A DNA stretch of 32,816 nt. Source: an uncultured Oscillospiraceae bacterium. Lineage in GTDB: Bacteria > Bacillota > Clostridia > Oscillospirales > Acutalibacteraceae. Of the stretch, positions 13,516 to 21,379 are shown piece after piece; position 1 is the first letter of the stretch; the number at the start of each line of letters is the position of its first letter. The notes beneath the pieces are model-generated. The model did not search any database. It saw nothing but the letters and a program-made list of their open reading frames with translations, and had not been told where the DNA came from. Location of the stretch: positions 1 through 32,816 of the forward strand of contig UQFM01000013.1 in assembly GCA_900540295.1 (NCBI GenBank), written 5' to 3'. The position numbers were made by a program, and so were the translations under genes.

Positions 13516-15198
13516 TTATCCGTTGGTTTTCTTCTTCTCCGCTTCCGCGTTTGCGTTGAGAATCGCAAGGTTATTGGAACGGCGTTCGTTATCGTTGCGC
13601 GCCAGATACAGCTTTTTGTTTGTGTCGTGCGCAAAGAAATAGTAATCGGTCTTTTCGGGGAACAGCGCGGCTTTAATCGCGTCATTGCCCGGATTGCAAA
13701 TGGAGCCTACGGGCAGACCCGCGCATTTGTAAGAGCTGTATCGGTCTGTAAAGCGCGCGACTTCCACGGCGCTTTTGGTATTTTTCTGAATATATTCATT
13801 GATATATTCCGTGGTAGAGTCACACTGCAAAGACGGATAAAGCCCCGATTTGTTCAGACGGTTGTGCAGGACCGAAGAAACCAGCGGCGACTGGTCGGCG
13901 CCGAATGCCTCTTTTTGAATGATGGAAGCAAGCGTAATCACATCGTCTACGGACATGTTCAGCTTCTTCGCCTGCGCGGCGTATTCCTCCGTCCACTTTT
14001 TATTAAAGTTATTTAAGAATTTGCGCAGAACGCTGGAAGGAGATTCCCCGACATAGAACTCATAGGTATCGGGATACAGATACCCTTCGAGCATGCGGTA
14101 ACGCGCTTCTTTATTATCCATTTCGGAAATAAAGGAAAATTCACTGCTGAAGTCCACTTCCTGCATGGTCTGATACAGTGCCGCGGCAGAACAGACCTTG
14201 TATTTTTCAAGCTTTTCAACAATTTGGTCTACCGTAAAGCCTTCGGGGAACGTCAGCGTTACCGTTTCGCCCGTCGTGGTCGGCTGTTTAAAGGTGAGAA
14301 GCATTTTCTCAAAGCCCATAGACGCCGTGACGTAATACACACCCGTTAAGTAGTTGTCATCTTTAAATTTTATAACCTTGGAAACCACCCAGCAGAAATG
14401 GCGGTGGTGAATCAAATCATTATCCTGTAAGATTTTCAAAACATCTTTGGTGTGCGCCTCGGCAGGGATATTTACCGTCACAACGGTTTCGCTGTCACGG
14501 CGAATGGCAAAAACGTCATTCATACAGCTAATGGTATAGGACGAAAGCAAAACTGAAGCGGCAATGCAAATTAAAACGATAATCCATGCCTTTTTGTTTT
14601 TCAGTAAAAAGGCGCGGACGGTATTCCAATCCAACTTTTCGGTGAATTTTTTCGCCGCCGCTTCACCCGCCTGCGAAAATTCTTCCGTAACAAGCTCCTG
14701 CGGCTCTGCATGCTGTACGGGACGGCGTTTTTTAATCACTTCCGAAAAATTCTCAAACGCCCCCTGCTGTGTACTCTGCGCCGCGCGCTGACGGCGTGCG
14801 TTTTCCGCATTCGCGGCACGCTGCGCACGCAGTTCCGCCTCCGTCTGAAACTCCGCATCCAAATCCTTAATTTCCAACTTGAAATTTTTCGGCGGTGCGG
14901 CAGGCGTCATCGGTTCCGCAAAACGGTCTGACGCGGGGTGCGTTCTCTGCACATTCGGCGTATGCTGTACTGCCGAACGGTGTGCAGACGTCTCCGCCGA
15001 CGATGTTTTCCGCATATGTTCAGCCGCATGCAGTTCCTGCTTTGTCGGTAAGCGCCGTGTATCCGAAGGGAGCGGCTTTGACGGTTCTTTGGAAACCGCC
15101 GTTTTATGCTGTGCCTTTTTCGCATCCTCTTCGGCGTACACGTTCAAAAGCTCATTGTAAGCGTCCTCATTGAAAAAATTCCGTAAATCATCACGCAT
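13516..15198 (-). CDS. mltG: endolytic murein transglycosylase MltG (YceG-like)
   Basis: A 560-residue membrane-anchored enzyme that cuts nascent glycan strands and helps set their length. One membrane helix (about 205-223) precedes a LysM-like region (VNIPAEAHTKDVLKILQDNDLI) and the catalytic domain: LEGYLYPDTYEF (370-381), ASIIQKEAF with the catalytic Glu430, VLHNRL and GLPVGSICNPG (495-505). The cytoplasmic N-terminus is about 200 residues of charged, low-complexity sequence (Glu, Ala, Arg, Gln, Pro), much longer than in Escherichia coli. AAGGAGG lies nine bases before the ATG. The U32 gene follows after 16 bases; the 51-base gap to the upstream cyclo-ligase gene suggests the same transcript. 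Confidence 0.93.
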   Translation of the reverse strand: MRDDLRNFFNEDAYNELLNVYAEEDAKKAQHKTAVSKEPSKPLPSDTRRLPTKQELHAAEHMRKTSSAETSAHRSAVQHTPNVQRTHPASDRFAEPMTPAAPPKNFKLEIKDLDAEFQTEAELRAQRAANAENARRQRAAQSTQQGAFENFSEVIKKRRPVQHAEPQELVTEEFSQAGEAAAKKFTEKLDWNTVRAFLLKNKKAWIIVLICIAASVLLSSYTISCMNDVFAIRRDSETVVTVNIPAEAHTKDVLKILQDNDLIHHRHFCWVVSKVIKFKDDNYLTGVYYVTASMGFEKMLLTFKQPTTTGETVTLTFPEGFTVDQIVEKLEKYKVCSAAALYQTMQEVDFSSEFSFISEMDNKEARYRMLEGYLYPDTYEFYVGESPSSVLRKFLNNFNKKWTEEYAAQAKKLNMSVDDVITLASIIQKEAFGADQSPLVSSVLHNRLNKSGLYPSLQCDSTTEYINEYIQKNTKSAVEVARFTDRYSSYKCAGLPVGSICNPGNDAIKAALFPEKTDYYFFAHDTNKKLYLARNDNERRSNNLAILNANAEAEKKKTNG

Positions 15199-15249
15199 AA
15201 CAAAAAGCCTCCTTTCGAATCATCCGTTTCAATTCTGTATGGTAAAAAA

Positions 15250-15834
15250 TCAAATTGCTTTGTACATCTCGGATTCTGTCAAAATCCACTGTGCGGCACG
15301 GTCAAATTTACCGTGCGGCAGACTGTCGTAAAAACAGCAATCATAGACAAGCCCCAGCGTCTCGCCCGAGAATTTGGCAAGAAAGCGGTCGTAATAGCCT
15401 TTGCCGTAGCCCAGACGGTAGCCTGATTTGTCAAACGCCAGTGCAGGGATAATGCAAAGTCCTTCGGAAAAGTCCGTTACCTTACGGCAAAGCGCGGGAT
15501 TCGGCTCCAACACGCCGAAAAAACCCGATTCCAAAGCGGACATATCCTGCAAAATGTAAAAATCCATTTCGCGCGTACCGTCCACACAGCGCGGTGCGGC
15601 AACGGTTTTGCCGTCCGCTATGGCACGGCGCAGAATTTCGCGCGTGTCGACCTCGATTTCCGTAGAAACATAGCAAAACAGCATATCGTTTTCACGGTAC
15701 TGCCGCGAAGCAAAAAAGCGTTCTGCAAGCCTTGCGTCCATCTGTACTTTCTCGAAATCGGACAAAGCTGTCCTTTTCTGTTTGCATTCCGCACGCAGAC
15801 GGTTTTTGACGGGGCGAATATCCTGTGTGCTCAT
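15250..15834 (-). CDS. 5-formyltetrahydrofolate cyclo-ligase
   Basis: A 194-residue enzyme converting 5-formyl-THF to 5,10-methenyl-THF with ATP, recovering a folate dead end for one-carbon metabolism. Motifs: the N-terminal KNRLRAECKQKR substrate/ATP region, FCYVSTEIEVDTREIL, and the family signature PALAFDKSGYRLGYGKGYYDRFL near residues 130-152. Length is normal. The start is ATG 15834, whose ATGA overlaps the stop of the DJ-1 gene by four bases, so translation is coupled. Sharing an operon with tmk, divergent from thyX, links it to dTMP supply, because ThyX consumes methylene-THF. Confidence 0.93.
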   Translation of the reverse strand: MSTQDIRPVKNRLRAECKQKRTALSDFEKVQMDARLAERFFASRQYRENDMLFCYVSTEIEVDTREILRRAIADGKTVAAPRCVDGTREMDFYILQDMSALESGFFGVLEPNPALCRKVTDFSEGLCIIPALAFDKSGYRLGYGKGYYDRFLAKFSGETLGLVYDCCFYDSLPHGKFDRAAQWILTESEMYKAI

Positions 15835-16373
15835 ACGCTTTGAATCGTCGCACGGAGCTCTGCCGCTGTTTTTTCGCCCGACAAGGCTTCTACGATTTTC
15901 AAACCGAATTCCGTGGCAACGCCCATACCTTTGGCAGTAATGATATTGCCGTCGCGGCAAACGGATTGCTCGGAAATTTCCGCACCCGTCAAATCGGCTT
16001 CAAAGCCCGGGAAACAAATTGCGGTTTTTCCCTGCAACAGCCCGCGCTTGCCGAGTAAAAACGGCGCGGCGCAAATCGCGCAAAGCAGTTTTCCTTTTTC
16101 GGCGGCAAAGGCGATGGCACGCGAAACCGTTTCGTCCGCATCCAGATTTTTTGCACCGGGCATACCGCCGGGCAGAACAACCGCCTGCACAGCCTCGTTC
16201 AAAACAACTTCCTCGGGTAATATATCCGCCGTGACGGAAATATTGTGACTGCCCGTTACGGTTTTTCCCGTGATACCGACAGTTTGCACCGCAACCCCCG
16301 CGCGTCGCAGTAAATCCACGGGCGCAAGCGCTTCGATTTCTTCAAAACCGTCTGCTAAAAATACGTAAATCAT
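15831..16373 (-). CDS. DJ-1/PfpI family protein (YajL/ThiJ-like)
   Basis: A 180-residue flavodoxin-like protein. MIYVFLADGFEEIEALAPVDLLRRAG carries the conserved Glu (near 12) beside the active site, and LLCAICAAPFLLG carries the nucleophilic Cys on the nucleophile elbow. VLPGGMPGAKNL and MGVATEFGLKIVE complete the fold. Members have been linked to deglycation or glyoxalase-like repair and to redox sensing; the exact activity is debated and cannot be assigned here. The start is ATG 16373, with AAGGAG eight bases upstream; the longer in-frame sequence belongs to the neighbour's region. It overlaps the cyclo-ligase gene by four bases. Confidence 0.9.
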   Translation of the reverse strand: MIYVFLADGFEEIEALAPVDLLRRAGVAVQTVGITGKTVTGSHNISVTADILPEEVVLNEAVQAVVLPGGMPGAKNLDADETVSRAIAFAAEKGKLLCAICAAPFLLGKRGLLQGKTAICFPGFEADLTGAEISEQSVCRDGNIITAKGMGVATEFGLKIVEALSGEKTAAELRATIQSV

Positions 16374-16384
16374 AAATGTTCTCC

Positions 16385-17176
16385 TTAACCCAAAGTCAAG
16401 CCGATATAGGCGTTTTGTATATTCTGCGCTTTTGCGCGCGGTGACAAAGCTTGCAGCATCGCCGTGCGCTCGCACGTTTCGGCTGCCGCTGTGCACGGCA
16501 GGGGCAATGTGAAACGCTGCGCGGTGCATATCTTTAAAAGCGCGCCAAGCAACGGGGAAAGCTTACCGTCGGCGGCATAAAGCGCCGAGATTTCAGCTTC
16601 ATCCCCTGTCTGTTCCCATAAAACAAATCCGTCTTTACAGGAAAGACTTTGCTCACCGAACTGCTGTGCCAGCTTTGCCGAGAACTGCAAAACCTCTTGA
16701 CTCCAAGCAATGTATGGCACGGTGCATTCTGCGTTTTTTGCAAAGGTCTGTAATTCTGCACGCGAAAATGCGCAAGTCTGCTTTTTAAAAGCCGTTTGAA
16801 AACCGCAATGCGCATAATATTGAAACAAGTGTGCGGACGCGGGAACGAGATACAAAAAATCCGTACCGCGCGCGGTTTCCGTTTCCGCGGCGTATGCGAG
16901 CAAAGCGCGCATCAGCCCTCTGCCGCGATAAGATTCTTCGGTTGCGGCGGCATAGATATAAGACGCGGTAAACGAATCCGCACCGTTTTGCAGTGTATTT
17001 CGGAGTAAATAAATGACCGAACGCACCTGTCCGTCACAAACGGCGACCAAAGTATTCTGCATTTGAAAGCAGGTTTCAAAAAACAGGTCTACGGTTTCTT
17101 TTGTATCGCCGAATGCCGCTTCCCAAAGCGTATACAGCGCGGGGACGTCCCCTTTTCGGGCTTTTCGTAACTGCAT
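16385..17176 (-). CDS. GNAT family N-acetyltransferase
   Basis: A 263-residue protein. The N-terminal GNAT domain (about 1-130) has the acetyl-CoA loop EESYRGRGLMRALL (81-94) and the downstream FLYLVPASAHLFQYYAHCGF typical of Eis-like GNATs. The remaining 130 residues look like a degenerate second domain. Substrate unknown. The start is ATG 17176, with AAAGGATAA upstream that also contains the stop codon of the preceding DUF2156 gene, four bases away. The pairing of DUF2156 and this GNAT suggests a joint aminoacyl or acyl transfer role, but that is inference. Confidence 0.85.
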   Translation of the reverse strand: MQLRKARKGDVPALYTLWEAAFGDTKETVDLFFETCFQMQNTLVAVCDGQVRSVIYLLRNTLQNGADSFTASYIYAAATEESYRGRGLMRALLAYAAETETARGTDFLYLVPASAHLFQYYAHCGFQTAFKKQTCAFSRAELQTFAKNAECTVPYIAWSQEVLQFSAKLAQQFGEQSLSCKDGFVLWEQTGDEAEISALYAADGKLSPLLGALLKICTAQRFTLPLPCTAAAETCERTAMLQALSPRAKAQNIQNAYIGLTLG

Positions 17177-17180
17177 TTCG

Positions 17181-18077
17181 TTATCCTTTATAAACTGCGC
17201 GGTATTTCGGCAACAGCACGGCGGGGTAATAGGATTCCTTCGCCTTGCGAAGCCCTTCACTGCCTGTGTCCTCTTCGCGATTGATGAATTTATAGGACGC
17301 AAGCGCATTGGCGGCAAACTCGCGGTTGATGGCGGGATATGCCCCGCGCACATCGGCGAACGCCTTTTCCACATGCGTGCAAAATACGGTATCGTTTAAG
17401 GCTTCGCCGAACGTGTAGCCGACAATGCGGTCATTCGCGTACAGCACACCGCCCGTAAAGCCCAAACGGTCAAACTCCGCAAATCCGCGCCGAATGGCAA
17501 TCAGCTCGTTGCCGATTCCTTCGGGATTTTTCTCCTGATTTTCTTTTTCCCAGAGGTCGTTCATTTTAAGGCACGCATCCATATTTTTCTCGGTCAGCGG
17601 TTCGTAACGCCAGTCGAAATTCTTTTTGAAATAGGAAATATGGTTGCGCTTACCGTGGTATTTGCGCCCCGCGAGGGAAATTAAATCCTCGGTATTGTAA
17701 ATATAATCAAAATATTCCCGCATCGGGATATATTCAAATTTGTCAGGCATTAAACAGTCGAGTTCCCGCACCTTTTTCGGCGTCAGGCAGTAAAGCGTCA
17801 GCGGTGCGCCGTCTGCTTTCGCACAGCGCATCAGTTCTTCAATCGCGCCCTTTTTGTCGCCCTCACCGCAGGGGAAAAGATACATCGGGCTTTCGCTGCC
17901 GTCGCGCGCTAAAAACAAGCCGTTGTATTCTGTAATGGTATTGTCGTACACGGACGACCACATATATAAATTTCCGAAGCAGTATTCACACGCAAGCTCT
18001 CCCGAAGCACGCATAATCTTTGTGACCCACTGTTGGTCGGAAAGCGCGGGTTTTTGAAATTCCAGCACAAAATTCAC
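17181..18077 (-). CDS. DUF2156 (LPG synthetase-like GNAT fold) protein
   Basis: A 298-residue soluble protein resembling PF09924, the catalytic domain of phosphatidylglycerol lysyltransferase (MprF) without its membrane part. Typical segments are YIYNTEDLISLAGRKYHGKRN near 130-150, GGVLYANDRIVGYTFGEAL, YPAINREFA and the C-terminal NREEDTGSEGLRKAKESYYP. These proteins probably move aminoacyl or acyl groups; no substrate is set. The start is GTG 18077, overlapping the tmk stop by four bases (GTGA). A GTG three codons downstream (18068) is better spaced from AAGGTG and may be the true start. Confidence 0.87.
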   Translation of the reverse strand: MNFVLEFQKPALSDQQWVTKIMRASGELACEYCFGNLYMWSSVYDNTITEYNGLFLARDGSESPMYLFPCGEGDKKGAIEELMRCAKADGAPLTLYCLTPKKVRELDCLMPDKFEYIPMREYFDYIYNTEDLISLAGRKYHGKRNHISYFKKNFDWRYEPLTEKNMDACLKMNDLWEKENQEKNPEGIGNELIAIRRGFAEFDRLGFTGGVLYANDRIVGYTFGEALNDTVFCTHVEKAFADVRGAYPAINREFAANALASYKFINREEDTGSEGLRKAKESYYPAVLLPKYRAVYKG

Positions 18078-18736
18078 CTTAATTTTAACTTCTTTATAAT
18101 TTCCGCATGGATTTGCTCTATGGGCAGCGGACTCCCGCCCTCGGCGCAGGTCACCACCGACCAGCCGAGCTCCTTCGCGGCAAACAGCGCCGCCTTTCGG
18201 CAGGCGTGCAGATACCGCACATTTGCCTCGTGCACATCCTTTTTGTCCTCTTCCCCGCCGTAACGTGCGGTCATCAGCTTTTGCGAGACCTCGACGGGCA
18301 TATCCAAAAAAATGACGCTGTCGGGACGCGGAATCCCGAGTTTTTGATACTCATAATCCGACAGCCACTGCAAGTAATCTTTCCATTCCGCTTCGGGCAG
18401 TTTGACCGCCTGATGCACCGCATTGGAAGTGGTGTAGCGGTCCGCCAAAATCAGTGTACCCGCTTCATAATCCGTCTGCCAATGCCGACGGTAGGAAGCA
18501 TAACGGTCCACTGCGTAAAAGGAAGAAGCCGCGTACACATTTACGTCTTCAGGCTGACTGCCGAAATCGCCGCCGAGATACATTTTTACAAGCGTACTCG
18601 AAGGGTCGTCGTAATCGGGCAGTTTGATTTGCCGCACAGGCGTACCGTTCGCGGTAAGATATTCTTTTAAGAGCGCCACCTGCGTAGATTTTCCGCTGCC
18701 GTCTAAGCCTTCAATCACGACCAATCGCTTATGCAT
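18074..18736 (-). CDS. tmk: thymidylate kinase (dTMP kinase)
   Basis: A 220-residue P-loop kinase phosphorylating dTMP to dTDP. The P-loop GLDGSGKST spans 10-18. LPDYDDPSSTLVKMYLGG is the thymidylate-binding region, and LADRYTTSNAVHQ contains the DRY motif with the TSN substrate contacts. VIFLDMPVEVSQKLMTAR and the acidic GGEEDKKDVHE are the lid region. The start is ATG 18736, with GGAGG eight bases upstream; the earlier in-frame Met falls inside the promoter. It heads the long leftward operon and is divergent from thyX, whose product it uses. Confidence 0.93.
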   Translation of the reverse strand: MHKRLVVIEGLDGSGKSTQVALLKEYLTANGTPVRQIKLPDYDDPSSTLVKMYLGGDFGSQPEDVNVYAASSFYAVDRYASYRRHWQTDYEAGTLILADRYTTSNAVHQAVKLPEAEWKDYLQWLSDYEYQKLGIPRPDSVIFLDMPVEVSQKLMTARYGGEEDKKDVHEANVRYLHACRKAALFAAKELGWSVVTCAEGGSPLPIEQIHAEIIKKLKLR

Positions 18737-18777
18737 AAAACCTGCCTCCGACTTGTTGATATACATATACAGGTTAT

Positions 18778-18806
18778 AGTATAACAAATTTTTTCCTGTT
18801 TTACAA
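18778..18806 (-). promoter_or_regulatory. promoter of the tmk operon
   Basis: On the minus strand: TTGTAA (18801-18806), 17-bp spacer, TATACT (18778-18783). A perfect 13-bp palindrome GTTATAGTATAAC (18773-18785) covers the -10. Confidence 0.62.
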
Positions 18807-18849
18807 CGGGCAAACGACAAATCTCATCGAAAATTATGCAACAAATAAA

Positions 18850-18878
18850 TTGCGGTTCTTCTAAAATTATGTTAAAAT
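18850..18878 (+). promoter_or_regulatory. possible thyX promoter
   Basis: TTGCGG (18850-18855), 17-bp spacer, TAAAAT (18873-18878) with an extended TGT. The 30-bp palindrome starting at 18871 overlaps the -10, in an operator-like position. The -35 is poor. A second weak possibility, TTACAA-N16-TAAAAT, lies inside hairpin 3. Confidence 0.4.
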
Positions 18879-18993
18879 AAGTGCAAGCACTTATTTTAAC
18901 GCTTATTTTGTGTCCGTCCGACTCCGCCTTGCGGCGAACCGTCGGACATGGACGGATTTTACCATTACAACGCTTCGCGTTTATGGTAAAATA
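18871..18993 (+). promoter_or_regulatory. three consecutive hairpins upstream of thyX
   Basis: Hairpin 1 (18871-18900) is a perfect 14-bp inverted repeat with an AA centre, arms GTTAAAATAAGTGC/GCACTTATTTTAAC. Hairpin 2 (18913-18956) has TCCGTCC/GGACGGA outside, the overlapping alternative GTCCGAC/GTCGGAC, and inner CGCC/GGCG. Hairpin 3 (about 18957-18993) has ATTTTACCAT/ATGGTAAAAT with inner AACGC/GCGTT. No run of T follows them. They may be an operator plus a structured leader, or a small RNA. No known riboswitch class is recognised. Confidence 0.55.
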
Positions 18994-19061
18994 CAGATAA
19001 ACTTTTATTTCGACGCTGATTTTTGTTCTTTTAAAAACCAAGCAATATAAGGAGTAACGCT

Positions 19062-20444
19062 ATGGATTTTTCCGATTTCAATAAAAGCGGTGCGTTTTTA
19101 ATCGGTCTTTCGGACTGTGACGAAAAAGTAACCGCGGCAGGCGGCAGAGTATCCACCCAGCCCGGCACGGCGCTCGGCATTTGGGCAAAAAGTCAGGATG
19201 CCGAAAAAAATGCAAATCTGATTGACAAGGTCACCCGTTCGGGGCACAACTCCGTGGTGGAGCACACCTATTACAATTTGGTATTTCAAAATGTTTCCGC
19301 CGTGGTGGAGCAGTTTGTCATTGAGTTCCGTCTCGCTTCATTCACGGTAAAATCCCGCCGTTATGTGGATTTTTCGGATGCGGGTTTTTACGTCCCCGAA
19401 TTTTCGGATGCAGAAATGACCGAGCGCTATAAATCGCATATGGCTTCTCTGTTCGCGCTGTATTCGGAATTCACCGAAAGCGGTGTCGCCAAAGAAGATG
19501 CGCGGTTTTTACTGCCCTACTGCCTGTTCAGCAATTTCTTTTGCAGTGTCAACGGGCGTGAATTTCTGCATATGCTGAAAGCGATGCTGTACGGGCGCGG
19601 CAGTAAATATCCCGAAATCCGCGCACTCGGCGAAATGCTGCTTACACAGGCGAGGGAAAAAACGCCCGGCATTCTGCTTGATTTTGAAAAGCGCAGTGCG
19701 CATTTGCAATCGGATGTACCCGATTTGTCTTTCATAGACTTACCGAAAAGCACAGGTAAAAAAGCGCCTGTGGAGTTGCTTGCCTGCACGCCCGATGCGG
19801 CAAAGCACGTCGCACGGAATGCGCTGATTGAATACACGGGTGCGGACACAGATACAGCGGCACAGGCGGTAGAATCGCAGGAAACAACCGAAAAGGTGAT
19901 TGCCGCGCTGTTAAAATCCAGCCGACCGCGCGCACTGGAAAGCGTCAATTTCACACTGCGCTTCAACGGTATTTCACTTTCCGAACTGACACATTTTACA
20001 CGGCACAGAATGCAGTCCGTTCAAATCGCGGATTTGCGGTACACTGACCGTGCAAAATACATTATCCCCCCCGCTGTAAAAGAGAACCCCGCTCTGCTCG
20101 AAAAATACTGTGCGGCATTTGAAAGTATGCGAGCGGAATACGAAGCTCTGCGCACCGCGGGCATATCCGAAACCGACCTTGTGTATTACCAGATGAGCGG
20201 CAACACAGTGGATATTGTCACAACGATGAACGCACGCGAACTGCTGTTGTTCCTGCGTCTGCGTACCTGCACCCGCGCGCAATGGGAAATCCGCACACAC
20301 GCGACAGAGGCTTTGCGGCTTTTGCGCGGTGCCGCGCCTGAAATTTTCAAATTTTACGGGCCGAGCTGTTTTGTGGATAAATGTCCCGAGGGCAGAATGT
20401 CCTGCGGACGTATGGCGGAAATGCAGGAACGGTTTTCAAAATAA
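19062..20444 (+). CDS. thyX: tandem-domain FAD-dependent thymidylate synthase
   Basis: A 460-residue protein, about twice the usual ThyX length, made of two ThyX-like domains (about 1-225 and 235-435). ThyX methylates dUMP using methylene-THF, FAD and NADPH. Domain 1 keeps GHNSVVEH (61-68, the HxSxxEH-like motif) and S98-R-R-Y101, but reads E88-F-R90 in place of RHR. Domain 2 keeps R314-H-R316 and the C-terminal block MNARELLLFLRLR...AQWEIR (389-411). It has D324 where the conserved Ser of the SxRY motif belongs, and RPRALES instead of HxSxxEH. The defects are complementary. A Cys-containing tail (C436, C441, C448) follows. ATG start with AAGGAG upstream. Divergent from tmk. Confidence 0.9.
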   Translation: MDFSDFNKSGAFLIGLSDCDEKVTAAGGRVSTQPGTALGIWAKSQDAEKNANLIDKVTRSGHNSVVEHTYYNLVFQNVSAVVEQFVIEFRLASFTVKSRRYVDFSDAGFYVPEFSDAEMTERYKSHMASLFALYSEFTESGVAKEDARFLLPYCLFSNFFCSVNGREFLHMLKAMLYGRGSKYPEIRALGEMLLTQAREKTPGILLDFEKRSAHLQSDVPDLSFIDLPKSTGKKAPVELLACTPDAAKHVARNALIEYTGADTDTAAQAVESQETTEKVIAALLKSSRPRALESVNFTLRFNGISLSELTHFTRHRMQSVQIADLRYTDRAKYIIPPAVKENPALLEKYCAAFESMRAEYEALRTAGISETDLVYYQMSGNTVDIVTTMNARELLLFLRLRTCTRAQWEIRTHATEALRLLRGAAPEIFKFYGPSCFVDKCPEGRMSCGRMAEMQERFSK

Positions 20445-20460
20445 CATACCGACAGCAAAC

Positions 20461-20500
20461 AAGAGGACAAACGCACGTTTCGCGTCTGCCCTCTTTTCAT
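20461..20500. terminator. bidirectional terminator between thyX and the Pr6Pr gene
   Basis: Arms AAGAGG...AACGC and GCGT...CCTCTT with small internal loops, followed by TTTT on the plus strand and preceded by A residues. It lies between the convergent ends of thyX and the membrane protein gene. Confidence 0.6.
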
Positions 20501-20510
20501 TTTTTATACA

Positions 20511-21284
20511 TTAATTCACGCGTCGGTTGCGGATGAAAATCAGCAAAGCCGCCGTACCGACGAACAACAGCATTGCCGCAAGCAAAATCGGAATCATCAG
20601 CAAATAAGCAGGAACGGTCTGCATCGGTTTGTCTTTGAAAAGTATTTCCCAGAAAAATGCGGGATTATAAAACGGATACACATAAAATGTCGGTTTTACG
20701 ACTGCGGCGCGCACAACGGACACCGCCGAATACACCAACGGATAAATCGCAAACAGCCACGCCTTTTTGTATGGAATTTTCTCCCCCGTCGCAGGGAAAA
20801 ACCACAAAACCAGCATCAGCGGCGGGATAATCATATGGTGATAGACCTGAATAAAGCTCAGCATACTGTGTGTCGGCGTATCCCATTGATACGGCGTGGT
20901 AAAGGCAAGCGGAATCCCGCAGCAATACACCACACCCGTTATGAGGATGTAGGTTGTCACCAATGCGCCGAGCATCGGGGAAAATGCCATTTTCTGCGCA
21001 CGGGCATTGCCGAATACGGCAAACGCGGTCACAAGCAGATAAAAGCAGACAAATATGTTTGACTGTACGGTGAAAAATGACAGAATATTGAACCTACCGT
21101 AATCTATGGGACTGTATTTCGGGTCAAACTCATACACATAATGCACCAGTCGGTGCACAATCACAAGCACGCTGAACACACCCAAAATCAAAAGGCAAAC
21201 GCCGAAAAGTTTATTTTTATAAAGCGGTGCGATTTGTGGATGTTTCACAGTATTTTCATTTTGCTTTAAAACAGTTGCCGTCAT
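20511..21284 (-). CDS. Pr6Pr-type integral membrane protein
   Basis: A 257-residue protein with six to seven hydrophobic segments. Features typical of the Pr6Pr/FAR-17a-like group are FFTVQSNIFVCFYLLV after the first helix and loop, ITGVVYCCGIPL, DTPTHSMLSFIQVYHHMIIPPLMLVLWFF with conserved His, and AIYPLVYSAVSVVRAAVVKPTFYVYPFYNP. Its function is not established; relatives have been discussed as lipid enzymes. The start is ATG 21284, with GAGGTG six bases upstream; an earlier in-frame Met has no such site. It lies downstream of, and probably separately from, the ABC operon, because a terminator separates them. Confidence 0.72.
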   Translation of the reverse strand: MTATVLKQNENTVKHPQIAPLYKNKLFGVCLLILGVFSVLVIVHRLVHYVYEFDPKYSPIDYGRFNILSFFTVQSNIFVCFYLLVTAFAVFGNARAQKMAFSPMLGALVTTYILITGVVYCCGIPLAFTTPYQWDTPTHSMLSFIQVYHHMIIPPLMLVLWFFPATGEKIPYKKAWLFAIYPLVYSAVSVVRAAVVKPTFYVYPFYNPAFFWEILFKDKPMQTVPAYLLMIPILLAAMLLFVGTAALLIFIRNRRVN

Positions 21285-21334
21285 TCTGCTCACCTCAAAA
21301 TAAGCATAGCATAATTTATGCACTTTGTTAATAT

Positions 21335-21366
21335 AAAACGGACGCCGAAAAGACGTCCGTTTTTTC
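21335..21366. terminator. terminator of the amino acid ABC operon
   Basis: AAAACGGACG (21335-21344) and CGTCCGTTTT (21354-21363) pair over ten bases with T-rich ends on both strands. It follows the ATPase gene stop on the minus strand. Confidence 0.8.
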
Positions 21367-21379
21367 ATTCGGTTTCATT

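Noticed and set aside
12271..13685. 61-residue N-terminal extension of the U32 protein
   Set aside because: Overlaps the mltG coding sequence in another frame and is very basic; the conserved protein begins at 13499 with its own ribosome binding site.
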